7,432 nt of DNA, taken from contig JAUVIX010000182.1 of the NCBI GenBank assembly GCA_030592565.1, positions 1-7,432 on the forward strand, given 5' to 3'. Positions 1 through 6,334 of the stretch are shown here, piece after piece. The notes beneath the pieces are model-generated. The model did not search any database, had not been told where the DNA came from, and saw nothing but the letters and a program-made list of their open reading frames with translations. The translations under genes were made by a program, and so were the position numbers. Numbering within the stretch: the first letter of the stretch is position 1; each line of letters begins with the position of its first letter. Origin of the DNA: Chlorobiota bacterium. Its GTDB lineage: Bacteria > Bacteroidota > Bacteroidia > Bacteroidales > JAADJA01.

Positions 1-45
1 TTTACAAAATTTTTCAAGTTACAGTTACAGCTTTTTCATATTTCA

Positions 46-65
46 CCCCGCCCTAAAGGACAGGG
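46..65 (-). repeat. REP/IS200-like hairpin
   Basis: Read on the minus strand this is an 8-bp stem, CCCTGTCC against GGGCGGGG, closed by the tetraloop TTTA; two of the pairs are G-T/G-U. On the plus strand those two pairs become A-C mismatches, so the fold belongs to the minus-strand sequence. The GC-rich element stands out against AT-rich surroundings. There is no T-run after it on either strand, so it is not an ordinary terminator. Short hairpins of this shape are known from IS200/IS605 ends and from REP sequences linked to Y1 tyrosine transposases, but no transposase is visible here. The assignment is inference from shape only. Confidence 0.4.
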
Positions 66-140
66 CAATTGATTTATAGCTGTTTAAGCATGTTCTTATG
101 TCGAGCTCAGGTTAATAATCAGATAGTTTTTCTATTTGTA

Positions 141-674
141 TTATAAAAATCCCGATTTTCGACCTACTAACATATGTCTGATATCATCAGCTAAAGGTTT
201 TCTGTCCGGTGAAATTTTTTGCTCAGCATTCTTAAGATAATCTATGTGTTTATCCGCATCTTTTTCCTGTATGAAGGGAATGTTGTTTTCCAAAACGCTG
301 TAAGCTTCCAGGGCAATTATGAATTCTTCGGAAATAAAAATCTCAAGGAAGATGTTAACATCCGATGAGAAATTGAGACCTCACTTCCAGCAGGATGCAA
401 CAATGGCAGCTTTATCATTCCTGCATTTTTCGTTCTTGATAGCCATTATGAGTATTGGTACTGCATTTTCATCCTTGAGATCATCCAATAATGCAATGAT
501 GCTTGCCTTGATATCATCATTGTCAGTATCACATAATACATTTAACAGGTCATCAAGAAAAGCGGGTGAGCCAATTTGTCGAAGTTTTTCAATAGCTTTC
601 AAAACCACAAATGTCTGCGTTGACAATAGGTCCTCCCTAATTTTTCTCCCTGTTTTATCGTTCAGAGCTGACAT
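141..674 (-). pseudogene. HEAT-repeat protein gene interrupted by an in-frame TGA
   Basis: The frame starts at the ATG complementary to 672-674 and runs 97 codons to a TGA at 381-383. In the same frame it then stays open for 79 codons to a TAA at 141-143, giving a 177-codon span. The first part has paired amphipathic helices of HEAT type (for example VLKAIEKLRQIGSPAFLDDL, then ASIIALLDDLKDENAVPILI). The second part continues in the same style (GLNFSSDVNIFLEIFISEEF, then ALEAYSVLENN). The TGA falls inside the run ASCWK-stop-GLNFS, where I recall a serine in Bacteroidota relatives; TCA to TGA is one base. HEAT repeats are protein-binding scaffolds, and the precise role here is unknown. A 97-residue product could still be made. 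Alternatives are a sequencing error or stop-codon readthrough. UGA is not generally recoded here: the long ORFs contain no in-frame TGA and use TGG for Trp. Confidence 0.7.
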
Positions 675-700
675 AGTTATTTAACTTTAAGCCTTTGATA

Positions 701-708
701 CAAAAATA
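701..708 (-). promoter_or_regulatory. possible -7 element of the HEAT-gene promoter
   Basis: The minus strand reads TATTTTTG, an exact match to the Bacteroidota -7 consensus TAnnTTTG, about 26 bases before the HEAT-gene ATG. That would give a leader of roughly 20 bases. No clear TTTG -33 box sits at the usual distance, only a T-run, so support is partial in this AT-rich stretch. Confidence 0.3.
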
Positions 709-898
709 CAAATTCACTTGTAAAAAAATATTCTACTCAGGTATGTTTAATATAATAATAATTATTCTTCTGAAAGTGATAAGCAAATTTCTTTTATGTT
801 GGTATTATTATAAATGTATATAGTAAACTTTTTTTTTATAAATATCCACTAAATTTTATAACCATTTTTGCATATCTCCGTAATATGAAGTATTGTAT

Positions 899-922
899 TA
901 ACAAAAAACAATATATTTGTTA
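899..922. promoter_or_regulatory. inverted repeat overlapping a possible -7 box (candidate operator)
   Basis: TAACAAA (899-905) and TTTGTTA (916-922) form perfect 7-bp inverted arms with a 10-base spacer. An inner AACAA-N5-TTGTT lies within the same stretch. The sequence TATATTTG at 912-919 matches the Bacteroidota -7 consensus TAnnTTTG, about 50 bases before the lipoprotein start at 971. There is no good -33 TTTG at the normal spacing. A repressor site overlapping the promoter is possible, but the AT-rich composition makes chance matches likely. The rest of the 675-970 intergenic region is AT-rich with T-runs and shows nothing else I can name. Confidence 0.3.
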
Positions 923-970
923 TATAATTGTTAGGTTTATTAGAAATTATATCTTTAAAATCACATACTT

Positions 971-1906
971 ATGAAAAGTAAATCCTTTCAGTTCTATCAC
1001 TTTAATCTATTTTTACTTGCAGCTGCATTGGTTTTAATGCCTGCCTGTAATTCAGGTGAAAGTGAAAAGAATAAGGCCGAAGAACCTGAATTGGTTCTGG
1101 ATATGAGCGAACTCGATAAAGAGCTATTTAAGGATATTGGCGAGGTAAAGAAAATTTTTTACTCAATGCCTTCACCCCTTGAAACAGCTATGATGATCCG
1201 ATCAGCAGGAGCAGTTTATAATGAGGATCTTTTAAATCCGATCGATAACGCTATCAATTATTCGAACAATAAGAGCATGGCATTAAATTTAGGGATTTAT
1301 ACATGTGATTTAAGTTTTGTTAGTTTGTATGATCAGACTGAGGCTTCAATAAACTATATGAATGCCTCAAAAAGGATGGCGGATGGTCTTGGGATCCTCG
1401 ATGCAATCACTGAGGAAACTATTGAAAGACTTGAAGAGAATATAAATAACAGAGATGTTATTATGGAGATTATTTCTGATACATTCATGAACTCCAGTTC
1501 ATTTCTTCATGAAAATGACAGGTCATCAGTTGCTGCCATAGTTTTAGTTGGAGGTTGGGTCGAAGGACTGTTCCTTGCAACACAAATGGTCGAACCTGAG
1601 TCAATTAAAGATAGTGATTTGGCAACTAAGATTGCGGATCAGAAACTTTCATTAGAAATTGTTTTAAGGCTTTTAGCAGAAAGCAAGGAAAGTGAAGATG
1701 TTCAGGAAGTTCTTGTCGATATGGAAAATCTGAAGGCTATATTTGATAAGATCAAATTAACCACTACGAGTCCGATTAAAGCTGAGGTAGACGATGAAAC
1801 TAAGGTAACAACTTTAAAATCAAAGACTCAGTCAACATTAACTCCTGAGATATTTTCTGAATTGCAGGAGCAAATTCAAATAATAAGAAGTAAGTACATC
1901 TCATAA
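971..1906 (+). CDS. conserved Bacteroidota lipoprotein of unknown function
   Basis: The 311-residue protein begins with a lipoprotein signal: a short basic N-terminus (MKSK), a hydrophobic segment at about residues 11-24, and a lipobox-like LMPAC ending at Cys26. Lipidation at Cys26 would anchor it to the envelope. The mature N-terminus (NSGESEKNKAEEPE) is charged and partly acidic, as in linkers of exported Bacteroidota lipoproteins, although it lacks a clean acidic surface-export tag. The rest looks mainly helical and globular, with no repeats and no enzyme motif I recognise. Segments such as PSPLETAMMIRSAGAVYNE and VLVGGWVEGLFLATQ resemble conserved stretches I recall in unnamed Bacteroidota proteins. 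The next gene starts 7 bases after its stop, so the two are probably co-transcribed. The upstream sequence is A-rich with no Shine-Dalgarno. Existence is near certain; function is unknown. Confidence 0.92.
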   Translation: MKSKSFQFYHFNLFLLAAALVLMPACNSGESEKNKAEEPELVLDMSELDKELFKDIGEVKKIFYSMPSPLETAMMIRSAGAVYNEDLLNPIDNAINYSNNKSMALNLGIYTCDLSFVSLYDQTEASINYMNASKRMADGLGILDAITEETIERLEENINNRDVIMEIISDTFMNSSSFLHENDRSSVAAIVLVGGWVEGLFLATQMVEPESIKDSDLATKIADQKLSLEIVLRLLAESKESEDVQEVLVDMENLKAIFDKIKLTTTSPIKAEVDDETKVTTLKSKTQSTLTPEIFSELQEQIQIIRSKYIS

Positions 1907-1913
1907 ATTAAAT

Positions 1914-2357
1914 ATGATGAAAAGATTTTTATATCTATTTATAGTAGCATCAATACTTGCATTAGTTCCACTTACAAGTAATGCGCAGTGCAAGGGATTT
2001 GCCAAAAAGGTCTGTAGGCTTGAGTTGGATCCATATATTCACGATGGTAATTACCATGCTGCTATCCTTACAGAAGGAGAAGAAGCTGAGCTGTACAAGA
2101 CATTTTACTCTGACCAGGAATATAGAATTGCAATTTGCGGATCAGATAATTTACCGGAGATAGAATTTACAGTTTTGGATGCAAGTAAAAATGTTATCTA
2201 TTCAAATAAGGATAATGATTATAGTCGGGTTTGGGACTTTAAATTGGAATCGAGTCAGCAACTGAAGATTGCAATAAAGGTGCCGCCGAATCCCGACACA
2301 TCAGAAGAACCAATGAGTGGTTGCGTAGCAATTATGTTTGGCTTAAAGTTTAAGTAA
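1914..2357 (+). CDS. small secreted protein with four cysteines, unknown function
   Basis: The 147-residue protein has a clear Sec signal peptide: basic MMKR, a hydrophobic core at about residues 5-20, and a signal peptidase I site after Ala24 (SNA before QC). The mature protein has four cysteines (26, 34, 75, 137), enough for two disulfides in the periplasm or outside the cell. The middle and end look like beta-strands (EYRIAICGS, EIEFTVLDASKNVIYS, QLKIAIKVPP), suggesting a small beta-sandwich, but I recognise no named domain. Cys26 is not in a lipobox, so lipidation is unlikely. Two ATGs in a row (1914 and 1917) could both start it. It lies 7 bases after the lipoprotein gene and is the last gene before a strong terminator. 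A joint envelope role with the lipoprotein is inferred from this operon only. Confidence 0.92.
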   Translation: MMKRFLYLFIVASILALVPLTSNAQCKGFAKKVCRLELDPYIHDGNYHAAILTEGEEAELYKTFYSDQEYRIAICGSDNLPEIEFTVLDASKNVIYSNKDNDYSRVWDFKLESSQQLKIAIKVPPNPDTSEEPMSGCVAIMFGLKFK

Positions 2358-2380
2358 TTTGATATGACCTGTAATAATTA

Positions 2381-2412
2381 AAGCTGCCTGGAGTTATTCA
2401 GGCAGTTTTTTT
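2381..2412 (+). terminator. rho-independent terminator of the lipoprotein operon
   Basis: CTGCCTG (2384-2390) pairs perfectly with CAGGCAG (2399-2405) around an 8-base loop, followed by seven T residues (2406-2412). AA before the stem can extend it by pairing with T-run bases. It lies 24 bases after the stop of the secreted-protein gene. On the minus strand the stem is followed only by CTTTAATTATT, so it would be a weak terminator for the converging uvrA, although no better one is visible for that gene. Confidence 0.9.
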
Positions 2413-2439
2413 ATTATAATGAGAAGCAAAACCTGGGCA

Positions 2440-5256
2440 TTATTCTCGTAGTTTAGGTATTAGATGCATCCCTGTGTACGATTTATTAAATTTGGAAAGA
2501 TCCTCAGGCGTCCCTGCCAGCAAAATTTCTCCTCCATTTTCACCTCCTTCAGGCCCCAAATCAATAAGCCAGTCAGCGGATTTAATTATTTCGAGGTTGT
2601 GCTCGATGATCAAGATGGTATGCCCACGTTCAATCAAGCCCTGAAAAGAGTCTAGTAGCTTGCGAATATCATGAAAATGCAAACCAGTAGTTGGTTCATC
2701 AAATATGAATAAGCAATGTTGAAACTGAGTGGGTTCTTTGCCCAGGAAAGAAGCGAGCTTTACTCTCTGACTTTCTCCGCCACTTAAAGTTGATGAAGAT
2801 TGTCCGAGTTTTATATAACCCAAGCCAACATCAGCCAGCGGTTGAAGTTTTCTGCAGATCTTTTTTGTAAGAGTAGTTTCGTGCTTTTTAAAAAACTCAA
2901 TGGATTCATTAACTGTCATTTCCAGAAGGTCATATACATTTTTGTCTTTAAATCTTACTTCCAGTATATCATCTTTGAAACGTTGCCCTTTGCAGCTTTC
3001 ACAAACAAGTATCACATCTGCCATAAATTGCATCTCAACTTTTATAACACCCTCGCCCTGACAATCTTCGCATCGTCCACCATCAACGTTAAATGAAAAA
3101 TGAGCGGCTCTATATCCATTGATTTTTGATAAGGGCTGTTGTTCAAAAAGTTTTCTTATTTCATCCCAGGCTTTAAGGTAGGTTACCGGATTTGACCTGC
3201 TTGATTTTCCAATGGGATTTTGATTAACAAACTCAATCTGCTTAATCATGCTTATATCTCCTGCCAGTGTATCGTAATCGCCGGTTTTTTCTCCTATTCC
3301 ATTAATGATTTTATTCAATGCCGGATATAATATGTTTTTTATAAGGGTTGACTTGCATGAACCACTGACTCCAGAAATTACAGTAAGGATATTCAGAGGG
3401 ATTTTCACTGACAGGTTTTTTAGGTTATGTTCTCTTGCACCTTTTATTTCAATATAATTGCTCCATTTTCGTCTGATTGCCGGAGTTGGAATAACTTTTT
3501 TTCGTGTAAGGTATTGAGCTGTAAGACTCTTTGACTCATTTAACAGCTTGTTAAAATTACCCTGAAAAACCACTTCCCCTCCTAACCGTCCTGCCAAAGG
3601 ACCAATATCTATTATTTGATCAGCTGACCGCATAATATCCTCGTCGTGTTCCACAACAATTACTGTGTTTCCAATTTTTTTTAAATCCTGTATTACATTT
3701 ATAAGTCTCATTGTATCCCTGGGGTGTAACCCTATGCTTGGTTCATCAAGTATATACAAGGAACCGACAAGACTGCTTCCAAGCGATGTTGCCAGGTTTA
3801 TTCTTTGTGATTCGCCACCAGAAAGCGTTGAAGATAAACGATTGATTGTCAGATATTCCAAGCCAACATGTAACAAAAACTCAAGGCGGGATTTTATTTC
3901 TGTATGTATCCTTTCTGAAACTTCCTTTTCATATTTATTTATTTTAATTGAACTAAAGAATTTATACAGGTCATTGATCGATAGATTTACCAGATCATTG
4001 ATAGATTTACCGTTAATCTTAACATATGAAGTTTCTTTTTTTAACCTTGCACCTTTGCATTCAGGGCATGTTGTTTTTCCCCGGTAACGGGAAAGCATAA
4101 CCCTGTACTGGATTTTGTATTTTTTTGCTTCAAGATGTTTGAAAAAGGCATTTAGTCCACGGAAATATTGGTTGCCTGTCCACAAAAGACTTTTTTGCAC
4201 ATCGCTTAATTTGTAATAAGGCTTGTGTATGGGGAATTCGAATTTTGAAGCATTTTGTATTAGTTTTTCCTTCCATTTTTTCATTTTTTCACCTCGCCAG
4301 CAAGCAACTGCATCCTCGTAAATTGATATATTTTTGTTTGGAATTACAAGATCTTCATCAATTCCGATTATTTTCCCATATCCCTCACACAATGGGCAAG
4401 CTCCCAGTGGGTTATTAAAACTAAACATATGTGTAGAAGGTTCTTCAAAGACGATACCATCAAGTTCAAATTTGTTAGAAAATTGCTCTTTTATAAGGGT
4501 ATTCTCACGGTTTGCCTCAATAATGCAGCTTCCCCGGCCAATGCTGAAGGCCGTCTGAACTGAATCAGCAATGCGACTCTGAGTTTCTTCATTAGTTTCT
4601 ACTGAAATTCGGTCAATTACAACTTGTATAATTTTGGAAGGTTTGAAAATGTCTGGATCTTTAAGTATGTCCGATATTTTCTGTATTTCGCTGCCTGTTT
4701 CTACCCGGGTAAGGCCTTGCTTTAATAGTATTTCAAAATAATCCTGCAGATTGTAATCTTTAGGAATGCTTAGAGGGGCTAAAATCAGTACTCTGATTTC
4801 TTTTTCGCATTGCATTATGAACTTGACTACATCACCAACTGAATGCCTTTTGACTCTTTTGCCAGATATTGGTGAGTAGGTTTTACCTATTCGGGCAAAA
4901 AGCAATTTCATGTAATCATAAATTTCTGTAGTAGTGCCAACTGTAGACCTGGGGTTACGTGAGTTTACTTTTTGCTCAATAGCAATTGCTGGAGGGATAC
5001 CATTAATAAAATCAACATCAGGTTTTTGCATTCTTCCAAGAAACTGCCTGGCATAAGAACTTAAACTCTCCACATATCGTCTTTGTCCTTCAGCATATAT
5101 TGTGTCAAAAGCGAGGGATGATTTGCCGGAACCCGATAAACCTGTAACAACCACATATTTGTTCCTGGGAATAAACAATTCAAAATTTTTAAGATTATGA
5201 ACTCTTGCACCTTTAATATGGATGCTGTTTTGTCCGTTTTTCACAGTCTTTGGCAT
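2440..5256 (-). CDS. uvrA: excinuclease ABC subunit A (UvrA), with unusual second Walker A
   Basis: UvrA is the DNA-damage sensor of nucleotide excision repair; it works in the cytoplasm as an ATPase dimer and loads UvrB. At 938 residues the protein is full length. The first nucleotide-binding domain has Walker A GLSGSGKS (39-46), signature LSGGESQR (478-485) and Walker B D504-E505. Cys287/290 and Cys397/400 form the first zinc module, with UvrB-binding and insertion regions between. The second domain has zinc cysteines 729/732 and 752/755, signature LSGGESQR (824-831) and Walker B D853-E854. Two residues are odd: Walker A of domain two reads GVSGSCKST, with Cys634 where Gly is expected, and the Q-loop reads VNQNPIG, with Asn678 where Asp is usual. 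Both are one-base changes. The UvrB-binding region argues against the shorter UvrA2 class. The gene converges on the lipoprotein operon and diverges from the sigma gene. The ATG at 5254-5256 fits the family N-terminus. Confidence 0.98.
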   Translation of the reverse strand: MPKTVKNGQNSIHIKGARVHNLKNFELFIPRNKYVVVTGLSGSGKSSLAFDTIYAEGQRRYVESLSSYARQFLGRMQKPDVDFINGIPPAIAIEQKVNSRNPRSTVGTTTEIYDYMKLLFARIGKTYSPISGKRVKRHSVGDVVKFIMQCEKEIRVLILAPLSIPKDYNLQDYFEILLKQGLTRVETGSEIQKISDILKDPDIFKPSKIIQVVIDRISVETNEETQSRIADSVQTAFSIGRGSCIIEANRENTLIKEQFSNKFELDGIVFEEPSTHMFSFNNPLGACPLCEGYGKIIGIDEDLVIPNKNISIYEDAVACWRGEKMKKWKEKLIQNASKFEFPIHKPYYKLSDVQKSLLWTGNQYFRGLNAFFKHLEAKKYKIQYRVMLSRYRGKTTCPECKGARLKKETSYVKINGKSINDLVNLSINDLYKFFSSIKINKYEKEVSERIHTEIKSRLEFLLHVGLEYLTINRLSSTLSGGESQRINLATSLGSSLVGSLYILDEPSIGLHPRDTMRLINVIQDLKKIGNTVIVVEHDEDIMRSADQIIDIGPLAGRLGGEVVFQGNFNKLLNESKSLTAQYLTRKKVIPTPAIRRKWSNYIEIKGAREHNLKNLSVKIPLNILTVISGVSGSCKSTLIKNILYPALNKIINGIGEKTGDYDTLAGDISMIKQIEFVNQNPIGKSSRSNPVTYLKAWDEIRKLFEQQPLSKINGYRAAHFSFNVDGGRCEDCQGEGVIKVEMQFMADVILVCESCKGQRFKDDILEVRFKDKNVYDLLEMTVNESIEFFKKHETTLTKKICRKLQPLADVGLGYIKLGQSSSTLSGGESQRVKLASFLGKEPTQFQHCLFIFDEPTTGLHFHDIRKLLDSFQGLIERGHTILIIEHNLEIIKSADWLIDLGPEGGENGGEILLAGTPEDLSKFNKSYTGMHLIPKLRE

Positions 5257-5306
5257 AATAATTGTGCAAATAAGAAGGAAGATTTCTTAACAAACTTTAA
5301 CTTTCT

Positions 5307-5314
5307 CAAAAATA
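5307..5314 (-). promoter_or_regulatory. possible -7 element of the uvrA promoter
   Basis: The minus strand reads TATTTTTG, matching the Bacteroidota TAnnTTTG consensus, 50 bases upstream of the uvrA ATG. No TTTG lies at the usual -33 distance, so this is weak and rests on one box. No LexA-like site is evident in the intergenic region. Confidence 0.25.
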
Positions 5315-5342
5315 ATATATTTTGTTGAAAGGTTTTTTTTGT

Positions 5343-5363
5343 GTTATTTTACATTGTAATAAC
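5343..5363. promoter_or_regulatory. inverted repeat between uvrA and the sigma gene
   Basis: GTTATT (5343-5348) and AATAAC (5358-5363) are perfect 6-bp inverted arms. A second, slightly offset TTAC-ATT-GTAA (5349-5359) lies within. On the plus strand a loose promoter-like pair, TTTG (5321-5324) then TATTTTAC (5345-5352) with a 20-base gap, overlaps it. An operator for the sigma gene is possible, but the AT-rich arms give little weight. Confidence 0.22.
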
Positions 5364-5383
5364 GAATTATTCTAACTAAAACT

Positions 5384-5430
5384 AAGGAGGATCGCCCATA
5401 GAAACATCTCTACGCTTTAATTACTCTTAA
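5384..5430 (+). promoter_or_regulatory. leader with Shine-Dalgarno facing a 10-codon ATA-initiated frame
   Basis: A strong AAGGAGG at 5384-5390 is followed, after 7 bases, by ATA (5398-5400) rather than ATG. The frame from there reads ten codons (I/M-E-T-S-L-R-F-N-Y-S) to a TAA at 5428-5430. Two bases later the Shine-Dalgarno of the sigma gene begins. The spacing is just what a leader peptide coupled to the next gene would have. ATA is a very rare start; ATG would need one base change. Readings are a decayed leader peptide, a genuine AUA start, a sequence error, or a Shine-Dalgarno with no peptide. Confidence 0.35.
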
Positions 5431-5432
5431 AT

Positions 5433-5438
5433 AGGAGG
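5433..5438 (+). promoter_or_regulatory. Shine-Dalgarno that sets the GTG start of the sigma gene
   Basis: AGGAGG lies 5 bases before the GTG at 5444-5446. This strong site is unusual for the other genes of the window, which have A-rich, non-Shine-Dalgarno leaders. It supports the GTG start over the ATG at 5459, five codons further in and 20 bases from the site. Confidence 0.75.
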
Positions 5439-5443
5439 TTGTT

Positions 5444-6034
5444 GTGAATTTGAATAAAATGTCTGATCAGGAATTGATTAATCAATTTCAGAATGGCAAC
5501 CAGCAAGGTATAGAGGTGTTGATAAACCGCCACAAGAATAAAGTTTACACGTATATTCTTATTCTTGTAAAGGATTCTGCTTTGGCTGAAGATATTTTCC
5601 AGGATACATTTATTAAAATTGTCCATTCGCTTTCCAGTGGAAGGTATAAAGATAATGGCAAATTCCTGTCCTGGACCATTCGTATTGCCCATAATCTGAC
5701 TATTGACCATTTTCGTAAGATTAAGCAAAATAGTGAGATTTCAGGAGAATCATATGAGAATTTCATCTTGAATTCCCGTAAGTATTCGCTCGGAAATGTT
5801 GAAGACATGCTTATCAAAGAACAAATCAGAAAAGATGTTCGATCTCTTGTTGATGAACTTCCCAGCGAGCAAAAGGAAGTTATCCTGCTTCGGCATTATG
5901 GAGGCCTCAGCTTTAAAGATATTGCTGAGCAAACAGATGTGAGTATTAATACTGCCTTGGGAAGGATGAGGTATGCTCTGATCAATCTAAGGAAACTGAT
6001 AAGCGAAAAAAATATAAATCTGCTAATTTCTTAA
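5444..6034 (+). CDS. ECF-type sigma-70 family RNA polymerase sigma factor
   Basis: The 196-residue protein has the two-domain build of ECF sigma factors, which direct RNA polymerase to a special promoter set. Sigma region 2 spans about residues 22-90: the core-binding part holds DSALAEDIFQDTFIKIVHSL, and the -10 recognition part holds FLSWTIRIAHNLTIDHFRK. A linker follows, and region 4 covers about 133-187, with ELPSEQKEVILLRHYGGLSF and a helix-turn-helix (DIAEQTDVSINTALGRMRYA) for the -35 element. The GTG start is chosen from the Shine-Dalgarno at 5433-5438. No membrane anti-sigma factor follows; the only close neighbour is the small soluble ORF at 6128, 93 bases on. Control may therefore be transcriptional or through that small protein, which is inference. 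The gene is divergent from uvrA; a role in a repair response is possible but unsupported. The overall sequence resembles a sigma subtype I recall from Bacteroidales. Confidence 0.95.
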   Translation: MNLNKMSDQELINQFQNGNQQGIEVLINRHKNKVYTYILILVKDSALAEDIFQDTFIKIVHSLSSGRYKDNGKFLSWTIRIAHNLTIDHFRKIKQNSEISGESYENFILNSRKYSLGNVEDMLIKEQIRKDVRSLVDELPSEQKEVILLRHYGGLSFKDIAEQTDVSINTALGRMRYALINLRKLISEKNINLLIS

Positions 6035-6059
6035 TCGTTTAAAAATTCCCAATATTTTT

Positions 6060-6071
6060 TTTACCGGTAAA
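6060..6071. promoter_or_regulatory. 12-bp perfect palindrome (candidate operator)
   Basis: TTTACCGGTAAA reads the same on both strands and has a GC core (ACCGGT) in a very AT-rich gap. It sits 26 bases after the sigma gene stop and about 57 bases before the small ORF at 6128. There is no long stem or proper T-run after it, so it is not a terminator. A dimeric regulator binding site is the simplest reading; the regulator is unknown. Confidence 0.3.
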
Positions 6072-6127
6072 TAATAAAATTTTTATTTATTCGTTTTATA
6101 GGCATATTGTTAATTTAATAAGAGCCT

Positions 6128-6334
6128 ATGGGTAAAATTTCTACTTCATTTAACACAGTAAACAAGCTTAAAAATAAAAGAATTAAGGACCTGGAAGAGA
6201 TGGAAAAGGAAGTTATGTTGACAGGAGACAGGTTTCTTAAAATGCTTGATAAGCTTGAAATGGAAGTTCCTGGAAAAGTCATATTGAATTTGCGCAGGAA
6301 GCTTAAGATAATGATGATCCAGAGGATGAACTAG
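6128..6334 (+). CDS. small soluble ORF, probably with a disrupted C-terminal frame
   Basis: The open frame gives 68 residues, charged and helical at the start (KLKNKRIKDLEEMEKEVMLT, then GDRFLKMLDKLEMEVPGKV). There is no signal peptide or membrane segment. After GKV (about 6279) the reading becomes basic and Met-rich (NLRRKLKIMMIQRMN), which looks unnatural. In the -1 frame from 6280 the DNA reads HIEFAQEA, a TAA (6304-6306), then DNDDPEDELETFLENC to 6354. That is a convincing acidic protein tail that fits the first part better. So the gene has probably suffered a one-base loss near 6279 plus a nonsense change, or carries sequence errors. A third problem is that the shifted frame then runs into the terminator. 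Its place after the ECF sigma gene suggests a regulator or partner of the sigma factor, but nothing in the sequence proves it. I recognise no domain. Confidence 0.55.
   Translation: MGKISTSFNTVNKLKNKRIKDLEEMEKEVMLTGDRFLKMLDKLEMEVPGKVILNLRRKLKIMMIQRMN

Noticed and set aside
144..160. AAAAT-ATTTT inverted repeat at the end of the HEAT gene as a terminator
   Set aside because: The stem is only five A-T pairs with a tiny loop, lies in the coding end, and is too weak to call.
381..383. Selenocysteine or general UGA recoding at the TGA
   Set aside because: No plausible SECIS-like hairpin was seen next to the stop, the expected residue looks like Ser, and long genes here contain no in-frame TGA.
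319..684. Plus-strand ORF of 121 codons
   Set aside because: It lies antisense to the HEAT-repeat frame, has Ser/Phe/Leu-rich shadow composition and no promoter or ribosome site.
745..850. Short AT palindromes and a T-run between the divergent genes
   Set aside because: AATAATTATT and similar repeats are expected by chance in such AT-rich DNA.
3665..4087. Plus-strand ORF of 140 codons inside uvrA
   Set aside because: It is antisense to a highly conserved part of uvrA (signature and Walker B region); its composition is explained by the other strand.
5417..5932. Minus-strand ORFs of 103, 90 and 60 codons over the sigma gene
   Set aside because: They are shadows of the ECF sigma coding sequence, which has both sigma domains and a good ribosome site.
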